Both the position numbers and the translations under genes were made by a program. A stretch of DNA of 64,000 bases from Sipunculus nudus. Its lineage: Eukaryota > Annelida > Sipuncula > Golfingiida > Sipunculidae. Positions within the stretch are counted from its first letter, which is position 1; every line of letters starts with the position of its first letter. Positions 1 through 13,320 of the stretch are shown here, in pieces. The stretch lies in assembly GCA_026874595.1 (NCBI GenBank), contig CM049312.1:74188429-74252428 (forward strand), given 5' to 3'. The notes under the pieces were generated by a model. It was not told the DNA's origin. It saw only the letters and a list, made by a program, of their open reading frames with translations, and made no database searches.

Positions 1-449
1 ATAGATTTCTTTTTAGTGTTTAAACATTGGGGTTTTCCATGAGGAAAAGATATGAAAAAAAACTATAGGCTTTACATGATTAGAAAGGCATGATTCAAGG
101 GCACAATTCATAACAATAGCACTGTATTGAGAAGGAAAAGACCAAGACCTCCAGCTTTGTGACTACAAAAAGTGGTTTTGTTTTTATACTCATTAACATT
201 AGAATTTTGAGGTACACTTTTAAGTCCCATAATCTTGCCATCACAGGTTACTATTAACAACAGCTGAAACATTACATTCCCCAAAAGGACCATAGGAAAA
301 GTTGCTGCCTTGCACTTGTTGCACAGACAACCACACATTGCAGCAGATCAGTGGAAATGCAGCAATTAACTGTGTATACACTAGACTATAATTAAATAAA
401 TATTTAAAGTATCCTACAATGCATAGTTGTAGCTGAAAACTTTGTCACA

Positions 450-721
450 TACTGTGGTTGGCTCCATATTCATGGGATTTTCACTTTTTTTATTAATCTG
501 CGAGGGTTCCATTTTCATGGTCTCACCTAACAAAGTGCCTACACAGAATGTAACTGTATTTTAATATGAATTATTTATATCAAATAATATTTGCATTACC
601 ATGCATTAATGACAGATAATTTGAAAGACCTGATATCATAAGGTTTTTATCTTTGTGATAATACCCCTTACGGGAATTTTTCAAATTTTAAACCCTTGCG
701 AACATAAAAGCAACCACAGTA
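450..721. mobile_element. TA-flanked MITE, TIR TACTGTGGTTG
   Basis: The left end reads TACTGTGGTTGG and the right end reads CAACCACAGTA, its inverted repeat, about 270 bp apart, with TA at both outer edges as expected of Tc1/mariner-superfamily insertion. It has no coding capacity. A diverged copy lies at 56571-56994, sharing the terminal motif and internal stretches such as GAGGGTTCCATTTT. A lone left-end-like motif TACTGTGGTTTG is at 7129. Superfamily assignment is inferred from the TA edges only. Confidence 0.6.
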
Positions 722-1881
722 CTCAATCCTTGAAATGATAATGCAGCCATGATGCATTAAAGATGGACAGACATGAAAAATGTAGGACTTCACCCACAGA
801 TAAATAAAACAACAAAATTTACTTTTTACATCATGATTGGCTGACCTATAGGGCATCCTATTATATCATAGGGATGTTAACTGGTTATTCCCCTTATAGT
901 GAAGGAGGGGTGGCAGGGTGTCTGACAACAGAAGCCTCAGCCACCCTATCACACTGAAGCAAGTGTTTATATTGGGATGTACTGGTATAGAGATTTACTT
1001 GATGAATTATAGTCCCAAGTGTTTCCCATTGTCTGTGAATCACATTTATATAAACAGCAAAAAAAAAGGAGGGAATATAGAGTTAATTATTTCATTGGTT
1101 AGTGCTTTACTTTTTTGGTTCGGTTAAATCTGAATTTCTTGAAGCTGATACTGTAATTGTGTCATTTCTTCATTTTAATACAGAAAAAAATATTGGAAAT
1201 GTCACATTTATATACACAGGGGGTTGGTGTTACTCAGGAAACATGGTGACACTGAGACATGTGACTGACAGGGAAATCTGGTGTATTACAAATAAAATGC
1301 AGTGCTTTAATTAGAGGTCCAGAGGAAGGAAACCTGATATGAATACACTAAATATTATGGTAAATAAAACCAAGATATGATAACACAGATTTGTTAATGG
1401 GGCAAAATTGTTTCTCAGTCTGTCATGAATATAATGATTTAAGGAGGCAATTAAGAAATATGCAGCTGGTATTTCAGATATTTCAAGGGATAGCTAGCAA
1501 TTTAAATACAGGAGAAACAACTTGTATAATAAGCTCATGAAGGGGGAAAACTAATTGCATGGTAATGTTATAAAGCTAAAAGGTATTACCAAAAAATAAC
1601 ACTAGAAGTGTTTAGATATAAATAGAAATGTTTACACTGAAACCTGTACAAGAATTGTAATCAGATTCCTGAGTTATGTTATTGCAGGGCTCACAATGTG
1701 TGTGCAATGTAATTTGTCTGTTGTTTAAATATTATACTAGTTACAGTTTTGTGTGTGATTCCAAGAAAAATAAAAGTTCCCAACATTCCACAATACTTTT
1801 CCATTCATAGTCTGACTAAAATAAATCCTGTGTTTTCAAGGTGTCTTAAGTTCAGTTTGTTATGTATTTTCCTAATTTGTC

Positions 1882-4522
1882 CTTTTTAGCTCAGCTGACT
1901 ATAAGTCATCTGAGCTATAGTCGTGGTCCATTGTCCGTCGTCCGTCCGTCCGTCCGTCCGTAGATGTGGCACATTTTGAAACCGTAAGACCTAGGAATCC
2001 AAAATTTGGTATAATGTTAGATGTCCCCAAGATCTCCTACCAAGCCGAAAACTGGGTCTTTCCGACTTCGTTCCTTTGAGAAATTAAGGAAAAACCTCAA
2101 TTTTTTATTAAAAACCTATTTTCACACTTCAGGACTGCCTAATATCAAAACGACTCATCTGTTTTTCCTCATATTTACCATAAATATTCCTCTATATAGT
2201 TCCTATGTACATGCCAGAAATTATGTCTGTATTATATAATTCAAAAAAGTTATGGGCCCAAACATAATGCATTTTGTAAAAAATCAGGAAAGATATTTGA
2301 TCACTTAACACAAAACATATTAAAGCTATGGACTTTTTTTCCAGTAATATAACTTTAATTAATCAAAATTAAATTGTATACCCAAAATTAGATCAAAATC
2401 TTTTAAATTTTTTAAAATATTAACAAAAATAAAAAATTGGTACCTTAAATTTAGCCCAACTTTGACCATGGCACGTTTTTTTCCTGTAAGTACTGTGGAT
2501 TTAATTTTCACAGCATGTTTTTGGTAGCACTTTGTCTGTTAACACCAAAAATTTGAAACCAGTTGATCAAAAACTGTAGATTTTATTCGAGTTTTTAAAC
2601 ACCATGTAACATATTGTTTACATAAAGCTAGTGTTATGCAGTTTGCAAGAGCTCAGCTCCCCAGCTTCAGCTCTCAGTTCCTTAAATTTGGCATAAAATT
2701 AGATGTCTCCAAAATCCCCTACCATGCCAAGAATTTGGTCACTAGGACTTAATACCTTCGAGATATTAATGAAAAACTTCATTTTTCCATTATAAACCCA
2801 TTTTTACACTTCAAGACTGCCTAATATCAAAACAACTGATCTGACTTTAGTCATATATAATATACATATTTTTCTATACATTCTCTATGCACATGCCAGA
2901 AATGATGTCAGTATTGCGTAATTATTTTAAGTTATGGGCCAAAACATAATGCACTTTGTAAAAAAATCAAGAAATATATTTACTCCCTTAACAAGGATAT
3001 TGCTGAAGCTAGAGATTTTTTTGTCAGGGATGTAACATTATTTAATCAAGATTCAATTAAATACCTAAAATTAGTCCTGAATTTTTCAAATTTTATAAGT
3101 TATTAGTATAAATATAAAATTAGTACCTTAAATTTTGCTCAACTTTGACCATGGCACGTTTGTTTCCTGTGAGCACTGTTGATATAATTTTTATGTCATG
3201 CACACATAAGGATTTCAGCTTTTTTAGTTTAGAAAGCTGAAAGAAATTGGCCAAAAATTGTAGCTTTTGTAAATGTTTCTATGAGACCATGTCAGACCTT
3301 GGCCCTCTCCAGCCCCTCTTGAGTCACCTGTATGTTGACCTTGTTGAACTTTATGCAAATTATGCATGCTTGAGGGGAGGCATAAACTTGGGCTCCAGGC
3401 AGCTTATTATATAATGGCCAGCCACAGTTGATCCAGGTGTCCAACCCAACTCATCTAGTAGTTTTAACCAACAACATAACAATAAACAATAAATTAATAA
3501 TTTTTTATTAGTTTTTAATAACAAATCAAAGAAAAATAAAAAAGGAATTTGTTAGTTTATAATAACAGGAAATTAACTTGCAGTTACTGATGATGTAAGA
3601 ATCTTGTATCGATGGACAGAATGTCATGTATTCCAAATAACACCATGCAGTCACCTATGGTACTTTTCAGTTCAATTTTAATGATAAAAAAGTAAATCAT
3701 ATTATTTATTACTAATGATTGTGGATCATATGAAGGAAAGTAATGATGGACAAAGATGCAGTTGATAATATTAATCTAGATTCCTACTGTGTCTAGTGTG
3801 TACATCGATGTGAAATTTATCCAAAATGAATATATTACATTTATTTTTTTAAATATAAATAAAAGCCATAAAACCAGGTACTTATGATCATTATTTAAAT
3901 GTGTTAATTTTGTATATTCTGGATACTCAACATCATTGTTCGGTGAAAACTGAATAAATACCCGACATGGTGCGAATAATTTGCAATTGTATTTAAATAC
4001 GAATATGAATATGTACTCCATTATAAAATTTCTTGCATACAGAACGGGAATTCAGGTAAAAATGAAACTATATGAATACCAGTGCAAATACTTTCCAAAT
4101 GTATTCATTAACGCATTCATGAATATATTCTTTAATATTATTTTAATAATCATTTCAGTTATATTACATTTTAAAAAATCATAAGGTTCTCTTATTATTT
4201 TTAATAAAAATTATATTTGGGACAATATTTGTAATTTTTTTAATTAATAGTTAAACTCTTATATTATATGTTCTGCTTATAAGTTATATGGCCAAGTCAA
4301 AATCTGTGCGACAATAGTACTCCATTTGTTAATAAAATAAATGAAATCAATCCTCTTCCCTGTCTCCAGAGATACTATCAAAATCATACATAAGCTAAAC
4401 AACAACAACTCATAATACAGCTCATATTTATTACCACACAAAACCAGCACGTGAATCATATCTAAATCATATTTTTTTATCATATATAACAGCTGAGCCC
4501 CGTGACCCATAGGTCCCTTGTT
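1882..4522 (+). mobile_element. Helentron-like element, family 3, copy 1
   Basis: The 5' end carries a 14-bp stem with one mismatch and a 3-nt loop (1887-1917: TAGCTCAGCTGACT, ATA, AGTCATCTGAGCTA), followed by a GTCCGTC tract (about 1931-1960). The body is two diverged direct repeats of about 685 bp (markers GTTAGATGTCC near 2008 and TTAGATGTC near 2699; GACCATGGCACG near 2465 and 3149), then unique AT-rich DNA. Near the 3' end AGCTGAGC (4491-4498) repeats the 5' box in inverse, followed by a small hairpin GACCCATAGGTC (4504-4515) and CCTTGTTTTT. The copy at 47982-52059 matches end to end apart from a nested insertion. No transposase frame is seen. This layout matches non-autonomous Helentrons; the class is an inference. 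Confidence 0.65.
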
Positions 4523-5469
4523 TTTCTGAGAGCAGGGATGTAAATTAATTCCAAGCTGAAAAGAAATCAATACTGGTGATGTGAGGTCAAATGTAACAGT
4601 ATTGATGCATCACTAAAAATCTGTGTCAGAGAAAGGTCTATTATTACCATCCCGTCCCATAAAAAAATGGCTTTTCTTAATTTACATTGTATGCCCAGGT
4701 ACAAAAAGAAGTATCCTGGAAGTCATAATTTGTTGGTATATTATGCAAACTTATCTGTACTTTAAAAATAAACTTGACCTCTGATGGTAGTAGTCCTTCA
4801 GTCAGTCAATATAGATCTGCCCCTTGTTTATATTTTATAATTATACTTTATCTAATACATGGAGATGTACTAGCATGTAAAATACTACATAGTATCCCCA
4901 TTTTTACATGCTATGTAGAAATATAGATGCAGCATTATTGTTATCTGTTCTATCTATATACTCTTGCTTGTGCAGCTGGTTCATAATTAGTTAATTGAAT
5001 AATGACTGATAATTGTTCCTTAGTAAAAGGATACATATTGACAGAGATGACAGATAAGGTCACTGACTGTTGTGATTAGTGTCTTATCACTTGATAAATG
5101 GTAACAGAGAGACTGCAAAATGTATAACCTACAGTAATGCACTATTTGGCTACTTACTAAATTTTATTCAGCATCCTGTGTAGTTACATACATGTAGATA
5201 CAGTTGATGATTCTAACATAAATAAATAGCTTGTATGCATTGTTACTGGCTTGATTAGTTTGTGTTATTCACTTAACTTCTGATTACATGGTAATTTCCC
5301 ATAGTCTAATTAACTGAAAGAGTGCATATTTAGTTAGCTGTAATTAATGAAGAAGGGGCCTTGAAGTGCAACACATTATTGCATTTCCTCAGACCAAGAG
5401 ACTGATCGCTTCTTTATATATAAATTAGTTGCTTTGTCTATGTCAGGGATGAATTCAGGTTTTTTATAA

Positions 5470-5487
5470 GGGGGGGGGGGGGGGGGG
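5470..5487. repeat. Poly-G tract (18 G)
   Basis: An uninterrupted run of 18 G on the plus strand within AT-rich DNA. It could form a G-quadruplex, and it is a typical place for assembly or sequencing error. Confidence 0.9.
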
Positions 5488-6302
5488 AAGAGAGACCAAG
5501 TATTTCTAAAATTTATGATAAATTTGAGGCAAGAAAATAAAACGAAATCTTAGCTGTATTTAAAGGGGATAAAATAGGTAAATAAGTATGTGATTTACTC
5601 AATTTTTTCGTGAATTACTTGCTGGTATAAATCTCATGCCTTGAAACAGAAATGATGGGTAATTTATCACAACTATAACATATTTATAGATACATAATAG
5701 ATAACTGATTCTTATCACTTAGGTGGACTGGATGGAACTTTTTTTTATATATGCTACAGTTTAGGCACCACTGCATCCATTAATTGTTCAGCCTCCCACA
5801 TTCCTCAGAAATTTTATTGCTGGAGATGCAACACTGACCGAGGCAGATGAAGTCTTAAATTGTTGTATATAGTGTGATTGGCTTTATGTTTGTGAAAGTA
5901 AATTTCAAATTTTCAATATTCATGGAAGAAATAAAAACGCAAAAAATTAAACCTTTGATCCCCCATCAACATGCTGACTGGCATCCCATGTGTATTGATT
6001 TGTCATGCATCCATGCATTAAGCGTAGTAACGTGAAAGACAAAAAGTGGTTATAACAATTTATCTTAAAATAAGCTGTAAATCAAAGAATTATCTCATAA
6101 ATGTAAAAGATGTTTCATAATAACTGTCAACAATGAATGTTCCACCTTGTTTAGCTCGTGGCGAAATGATTTGTGTTTAAATGCACTCACTTTAGGTTTC
6201 TGGATTGTGAGATTGTACAAATAGAACTCTCATGAGACACTGAAAATGGAAAATTCACGAAAATTAGAGCTCACAAATATTTATAAAGCCAGCCACATTA
6301 TA

Positions 6303-6660
6303 AAACAAGCAAAAGGAAGCAGGTCTTTCATGGAAGGCCTTTATTCAGTTCACACAATCAGGAGATGCAGGTTCAGTAATTCTTGATAAGATATCAGTGT
6401 AAACACAACATGTCTGATATTTTTTATATCAACTCACACTATCAGTCGATTGAGCTTGTGGGTATTTAGAAGAATGGTTAAATTCACAGCATATAAACAT
6501 GTATGTGTTTATGTTAGAATATTCCCTAGTAATGTTATTGAGCAGAACGGAAGGGGTTGCTCACGAAAGGCCTTTCATCAGCTCACACAATAGAACTAGT
6601 AGTCCGAATAGGTGAGGTGACATCATTGTAAACACAGGATGTCTCTGCATATTATTACTG
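6303..6660. repeat. Diverged duplication, two units about 235 bp apart
   Basis: Unit 1 (from about 6303) and unit 2 (from about 6541) share the order GGAAG..., AAGGCCTTT(A/C)AT, CACACAATC/A, GTAAACACA and ATGTCT. Identity is partial, so this is an old duplication or two copies of a short dispersed repeat. There is no coding content. Confidence 0.5.
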
Positions 6661-7731
6661 CACTAAATATTCCATGGTATGCAACAGAAGCAGGTTAATT
6701 CATAACACCAATAGGTTACCTCATTCTTACTATAGTGCATCTCCTTCAGAGCGTGAGAAAGCATAATGTTATTTATAATCATATGTTGACAGAGAATTAA
6801 TTACCCCAGGACATGCAAGTTATTAATCTCATATATAAACAGACCGAGCCTCCTCAGATGGTGTTCAGATAATTAGCATTAGATTTTATAGGTGGCAATA
6901 AATAGTAGCTGTCAGTTTTAGTTCTTCTCTATAGTGCCTGGGGGCTGTAATTAGGTATACCTGGGAAGAACTGATAACACCTATCACATGTGACCTGTCA
7001 CTACAGTGTATAAAAAGTATATTGATGGTCACAGACTACATCAGTAGGAGTGTCATCTTCACTTAAGATTGCTGAAGGTAGACTGAATACCTGAGAAGGG
7101 AAAACTAAAACAAACTTCAGGGTATATATACTGTGGTTTGAGGGGTTAAATTAAGCATTTTCCCCTTTTTGTTGATTTGTTTTGGCTCCCTTTTCATTAT
7201 CTCAAAGAATATATCCATTATTATATGAATTTTTAATATATGCAATATCTTAATAATTTAACAAAGAATTTTAAGGAAACTTCTAACATGTGGTAATACT
7301 TCATTGTTTATGTTGGATGATATGAAAGATCTAATATTATATTAAATATACAGGTATACTATATAACAGGACATTAATTATAATATCAACAGGAAGTTTA
7401 TAAATTCATAATACCAATCTTTTCACTTGAGATAGTCTGAGGATTCATGGGCATCTCTGATGCCACAAATCTGGAAGACTTTCATTTGATTTAAGTTGTT
7501 TTTTCACTTGTCAAGCAGCTACAGGTTTTCTGTGGTCAAGACCCAAGCCCTATGCACTCCTTAAGCATAGTTCGCAGAGAAAACAGACGTGGTGCCACCA
7601 AGCCAAGCAGAAAGCCGTGAGAGACCGCCACTGTTTATCCCGCACCAGTGACTTTACAGGAAAGCCACAGCACCCAGAGCCACAAAGGCAGAAGCAACCT
7701 ACATTCCCTTTACCTACATCTGTCAGGGACA

Positions 7732-7932
7732 TATAGATCTACTAGTTGTGTTTTGTATTAATTTATAACAAGTTTCAGTTCTTTGAAAATTGAACTCTTG
7801 CAGCATGGATACAATTCTGATAAAAGAATGAAGCCCCATATGGCCCTCCATAACTTTATTTCCTAATTTCACATAATGGCAAATGGTTAGTAAAACTGTG
7901 AAATTTGATTAACTTCATTCAGAGGTTTCATA
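7732..7932. repeat. Dispersed repeat, copy 1 (partner at 13095-13320)
   Basis: About 200 bp starting near GATCTACTAG(T/C)TGTG and including GAAAATTGAACTCTTGCAG and GAAGCCCCATATGGCCC occurs again in the same orientation at 13095-13320 with small indels. I do not recognise the family, and no terminal inverted repeats are obvious. Confidence 0.75.
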
Positions 7933-10900
7933 TATGATGGCCAACTTTTTTCATATATGATGGCCACAAAGGCAGAAGCAACCTACATTCCCTTTACTGA
8001 TCCCAGCAGCAGAGACCCAGCCATATCAGTCGATCTGAGGAACAACAGAGCTTTGAGAGGATAGCCATTTTATACTTGTAGTTTCGGCCATTTAGACCGT
8101 ATAAGCAAGTTAGCAAGTTTTTTTGTCATGAGCATTTCATGTCAGGAGAGATTCCATATCTCACTTCATCCATGCCTCTGTGATTTGGTAGATTCCTGTA
8201 GTCGCTTGTGACTCGACTGCATGCCCATGTTCTAGCTTCCTGTATATGATGAATATACTGAGAATCTGGAACCTTCTTGAAATCTGTCAAATAAAAAGCA
8301 TCCACAGTATTGCAATAGACTGTCTATATATTCTAGTTTCTGTTTACGTATAGACATAATTAACAATGCTTACATGAGCTGTCATGTAAAGTAACTGGGT
8401 ATATAATCTCATATAGAAATGCATGTAGGTATTAGGCAGCATGTAATTTGTGGGATGTTACTGTAAGGGTGAAAGAACTTCAACCTTGAATGGTCTTATC
8501 AATATGGACACATTTAGGTGGAGATTTGGTGAATGATAAGGGAATATTTGAAATCATTAATTTCTTAAAATCATATTTAACAGAGTTTCAGTGTATACCT
8601 GTATATATCATGTGTTTAATGGAAAGGGGATTATCTTAAGTAAAATACAGTAATTTTAAGTAATCTTCATTGTATGACCAAGTTTGAAATCCAGTTACAT
8701 GTGTGATATGAATTGAAACCTTCCCATGATCAGAATGAACCAGTTTATTAATTTTTACACAGATGTGTAATACTGGTGTATGGTATGTTTTGTCTGGCTC
8801 TGTTTTATCCCAAGTTAATTTACTTCAGTAGACCTCCCATCGTTCGCAGAGAAGATGGTCTTAAGGTTATCTGGATTGCCTTAATTTTCAGTTAATTTGA
8901 AGGACCACTGTGAATAACTGATACTGGTAGGCCTTTATAATGTTGGCCATCATGGCAGTAGCACATGGGGTTTCCCCATAATAATTGTATGGACCAGCGG
9001 TAAACAAATTTTATGGCTGGGTACTGAACTCTGAACCCTATTTAGTTTAATGTCCTCTTTAAATTGAAGCATAATAAAATATGGTCATTCATAAGCTGAC
9101 TTAGAAAAACAATTTAGCTGAATAAGTGTACTTGTAAAATAAACTATTGATTATTAAAATTTATTTTAGTCTAAGTTATGAGAACTTTTATACAACGTAT
9201 ATATTTTGTGGAATCTTCACATAAGCTGACTTGTCCCCATACATATCTGTGTGCTATGTTGAAGTAGGAAGATAGAGAGAATGCTGGTTTGTGATATATT
9301 TAATATTACTGCTTTAATAAAATAAAGTTCCTTTTTGCTGATTTATTGTTTCCATGGTTAGTGAGGTAAAGTGAGCAGCTATGAGTTGTACAGTATAACT
9401 AAATGAAGTTTTTTATCTCTCTGAATTATCATATCGCCCCTTTTTCTATTGTAGAAAATGCTTGCTTGATGTTATTGATTTGTCATCTACCAGTCCAAAT
9501 GTACTGTCCCAAAGTTGTGTCGATCATAGTATTTTCCTCCCATCTGTAAACAACAACAAAACATTCTGCGGTTATTGTTTATAAAAAAGGTGAAATTTCT
9601 TGGCTGTAACCAGAAATGAATTGAAGAATCATAATATAACTGACAAACCCATATTAATTGTCTGTTCTACATATTAATTAACTAATTTTATTTTTAGAAC
9701 CTCCCAACCCTTTTCTAGTTTTCCTTGTGTCCACTTTTATGATTTTTCATGTATGATATTTCAGTTTTATGATATTTCTTGTATCCCCCCTTTGGATACA
9801 CTCTAGATGGACATTTGATCTCTCATTCCCACTGTGCCCCGGCCACCCCTGATATGATTCACAGTAAACATGTCTGTCTGAAAGAGTAATATAATAGACC
9901 CTGGTATCAGCAGCTATCTCCCTGACAGAACCTCATCATCCTGTCATAGTGAAGACATTTGATGAATGATGTCTGGGAAAGATCTAGGAGCTAAACTTGT
10001 CCTGTCTTATTTATACAGTAAACTTGGGCTCACATGCCCTGGTGAAATTACCTTGTTAAAGGCACATTGTTCCACCCCTATTGACCAACCCCATGTGCAG
10101 AACCCAGAGTAAATAGTTGGTTCACCAGTAACTCCTCACCATACTGAGGGGAGAGTCAAGTTGGGCTAAGGAATGTTATGTTAGATTAAGGGTATTGAAG
10201 AAGACTAAAATAATAATCATTTAAAGAAGGATTTAATATGAAAGCCCCATGTAGCCTGGGTATGTGTAGTAGCATTCTATCAGTTTAAAAATACATGAAA
10301 GATTATAACAGACCTTAGGGTTGCAAGATATGGCCAAGCATGTTATGTCAGGTCAAGAGTGCATTGATAGAAACAATAAGCTCATTTTAATTTCAAGCAA
10401 CCTTTTATTGTCAGCTAAGCTGAAAGGTTTCATATATCACCTCATATAACAGTTATATTTACATTAAGGAGCACAACCCTAGCCTCAGTTTAAATCACCA
10501 CCCAATTACATCATATGGACTGATGGTTGTCTCAATCTTATTTTCTAATTGCTGCCTTTTTTCTATCATTAGATGTCCCATTTTTTGGTCAGATAGGACA
10601 GGTATTGTATTTTGTTAGATTTACATGCTTCAATAAGCATTCAATAATGATAAGGTCTTTTTGCCTCTCTTTACAGCTGTTAAGACTTAAGTGTGGCTGG
10701 AAACAAATTTCAATTTATATGCTCTAGAACATTTCTTTTATTTTACAGTTTTTGTGTGAATATTATGAATATAACTGTCAGCAATATTTTTCTAAATTTG
10801 AATCCTCAGATTATTGTCTTTTCCAGTGACAATTTTGAAAAGGAAAAATTTTCAGACTTTTTTATGGAGAATATTATATATCTGTTGACTTTCTAAAAAA

Positions 10901-11879
10901 ATTACCTCTTTGTGACATCACATTATTCAAATTACATTCCTGCAAACAAGTATTTCTTAGAAGACTATTGTCCAAAATTGACACTTTCTTATAGTTATAC
11001 CAGTGTTCTTAATAAATTAAATATAATTTTAACTTATTTCACCATATATTCATAGGACTTTATTTTGTTATTTCAAATCAGCATCCAATCTTTTTTCTGA
11101 TTGGCCATGTGGTAAATTGATGCCTGAATAGGTAAAAATAAATAACCAGAATACATAAACACTTCCCCAAAACACAACAAATTAAGCTGTATATGAGTAA
11201 CAAGGTTAATGATAAAAAGCCTAGGAAAAATGAAAGGTAGCATGGGTAATCATGAAACATAGGGTGAGCTCAGGTGTGTGTCACAGTGTGTCATAGATTA
11301 CAGGTGAGCTCTACCTGTAAACCTTGTTATGAATCAGGTAGATGATAAATGCCAGGTGTTAAAGGTCAGGTCTGCTAGGATTGCTATGTGTTTGTATACA
11401 GTTGCTTAGAAAGACAACAAATGTTTTTGATATAATTTTAATTCAAACATTGTGTGGATGAACATATTGTTTTACTTATTTGATGATTATATATCTTATG
11501 ATTGATATTAATATCACCTTTATAAAAAAAATTACCTTCATATGCCTTAAAATGTCAAATTTTATCTTATTTATATCATCAAATGAATGTAAAAGTCACT
11601 CACTTAAAAAAGAAAATGATTGAAAAAAAAGCACTGTAATACCAGCCTGCTTAACTTTGTCAGTGTCATTGAAATAATGATACTGTAGATAATAAGTTTT
11701 GTTCATAGAAGCTGAAAATCTGTGGCATATGAGCTTTTCCTGACTCTGCCATTCTGTAATCATTTTGTATGGTATAATGTCTATTAAAGTAATCTCTTTG
11801 ACTGAGTCCACATACAATTCAGTGAATCAGTTAAATCACAAAATGGTGATTGTGCCGAATTGGCTTCACAGAGGATTTT

Positions 11880-12285
11880 CTCACCCGGTCATAGCTCACA
11901 ATAGGCCAATTAGGATGCTCTGCCCGCTACTGGGCCCGCTCAAAAATTGCTCCAAGAGACGTAACAAAGGAAGAGGTATCCATTCTTGGTGTCAACATGT
12001 CTTATGATTTTTTATGTTGCCTGGCAGGGAGGCGTAACACAGCGCCATGGTGATTACAAACAGGCAGCAGATCTTCCTGTGTGTGATGAGGAGAGTCTTA
12101 ACCAGATGCACTGTTCTATTTTTAGCCACCCATCCACGTGCTAGGCTTTGTTATCACAGAGAGAGGGGGAGCCCTGCAGTGGTGCATTGTGGGAAGAGCC
12201 GGCTTGTGCTGCACTGCTGGATAAGTAGCCTTAATGAAAATTCTGGGCTGGAGCCAATATTGCAAGGAATCGACCAAGTGACAAC
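11880..12285 (+). promoter_or_regulatory. Candidate promoter/5' UTR of the long septin isoform
   Basis: This short island is clearly more GC-rich than its surroundings and ends at the first coding exon. It contains a CCAAT motif (GGCCAAT, 11904-11910), a perfect E-box CACGTG (12135-12140) and TGTGGGAA near 12189. No TATA box is seen at a sensible distance from the start codon. It is called a promoter because it sits immediately upstream of an ATG exon with a strong donor; the transcription start cannot be fixed from sequence alone. Confidence 0.45.
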
Positions 12286-12322
12286 ATGGCTTCTCCTAGC
12301 CGCTATAGCAGATACCGGAGTG
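12286..12322 (+). CDS. Septin long isoform, coding exon 1
   Basis: ATG at 12286 in context ACAACATGG opens a 12-codon reading MASPSRYSRYRS plus one base, ending at a consensus donor (GTAAGT, 12323-12328). The split is phase 1, and the next plausible exon, 29714-30147, starts in the matching phase; the joined codon is GAT (Asp13). The peptide is basic and Ser/Tyr/Arg-rich, with no signal peptide or domain. The first exon is assigned because it is the only nearby ATG exon whose donor and phase fit exon 2, and because it follows a GC-richer promoter-like stretch. The 17.4 kb intron makes the link inferential; a transcript would be decisive. Confidence 0.55.
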
Positions 12323-12739
12323 GTAAGTCTATATTTTTATCAGTGTTATTTTATGATTTACAACAGATTTGGTTGATGGTCCGTCTTAAAGGATTTTGCC
12401 CAGAAATTCCTGAAATATTATAATTCCTGGAATTGCCAAGAAATATCAATATCTGTGAATCATGCTTTGTTCTGACGTCTGAGTGAGTCTGGCTCTATGT
12501 TCTGTATAGTCCAATGTGACTCACCATCATTGCTGGAAGCTGAGTTGTTCCTGGAACCCTGTTTGTGTTATTCCTGGAATATTCCTAGAATGGCTCTCTG
12601 CACTAAGTGCCAGGTGGGATTCACTATGGGACGATCTGTTGCTTAGTGTATCTGATGCAGGTATTGGGACATGTTCACTAAGGATTAGCAGAGGATATAG
12701 CATCATGTTCTGGGGATGTGCTTGTGCACCAGGTGAGGT

Positions 12740-13003
12740 AAATTATTATATTATATTGTTATGTTATATTATGTTACATTATATTTTGATATATAATATT
12801 ATATTATATTATATTATACTAAGTGTATAGTATTCTACATCCAAATTTACTGACCTTGACCCATTTTATGATCATATGATATTATATTTTATCATAATAT
12901 AATATTATACAAAATAATACATTATAATATACTATATTATATTGTATATTATATTGTATTATATTATATTATATTGTTATATTTTATTATATTACAAGGT
13001 TGA
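12740..13003. repeat. Low-complexity (ATATT)n-like tract
   Basis: A long run of imperfect TATAT/ATATT/GTTAT words, broken by about 60 bp of ordinary sequence near 12830-12880. Both halves are almost pure A/T. The tract explains the short frame that crosses it. Confidence 0.85.
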
Positions 13004-13094
13004 TATTTTTGTTTGATGTCTTATATGAATCCTATTTCAAAGTATTTGTTGAGTGAAAATTCTCTTGTTGACATCTGTCAATGAGACAATGACA

Positions 13095-13320
13095 TAGAGA
13101 TCTACTAGCTGTGTTTTGTATTGTTTATAACAAGTTTCAATTCTTTGAAAATTGAACTCTTGCAGTATGGATACAATTCTGAAAAAAGGAATGAAGCCCC
13201 ATATGGCCCTCCATAACTTTATAACTAATTTCAATTAATGGAAAATGGGTAGTAAAACTGTAAAATTTGATAAACTGCATTCTGTAAACCCATCCCTGAC
13301 TACATTCAGAGGTTTCAAAC
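13095..13320. repeat. Dispersed repeat, copy 2 (partner at 7732-7932)
   Basis: Same orientation as the upstream copy; shared words include TAACAAGTTTCA, GAAAATTGAACTCTTGCAG and CATATGGCCCTCCATAACTT. This copy has about 25 extra bases before the shared word TCAGAGGTTTCA. Confidence 0.75.

Larger units (their letters stand above)
1..11879. other. Noncoding DNA upstream of the septin gene
   Basis: I see no convincing exon here on either strand; open frames are short, not flanked by good splice sites and rich in Leu/Ile/Phe/Tyr as expected of AT-rich DNA. The stretch contains a TA-flanked MITE (450-721), a Helentron-like element (1882-4522), an 18-G tract (5470-5487), a diverged duplication (6303-6660) and a dispersed repeat copy (7732-7932). 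A 30-bp segment (around 7681 and again around 7964, starting CACAAAGGCAGAAGCAACC) is duplicated. The remainder looks unique and featureless by eye. Confidence 0.6.

Noticed and set aside
2021-2239. Frame also found in the second copy at 48154-48399 (shared PNIKTTHL and NIPLYSSYVHAR)
   Set aside because: Conservation follows from overall similarity of the two element copies; there is no recognisable domain and the frame is absent from the second internal repeat.
4277-4570. Minus-strand frame conserved at 51816-52073 (LETGKRIDFIYFINKWS)
   Set aside because: It is also explained by copy similarity of the repeat. It is hydrophobic and AT-driven, and begins differently in the two copies. It would deserve another look only if it is intact in many copies.
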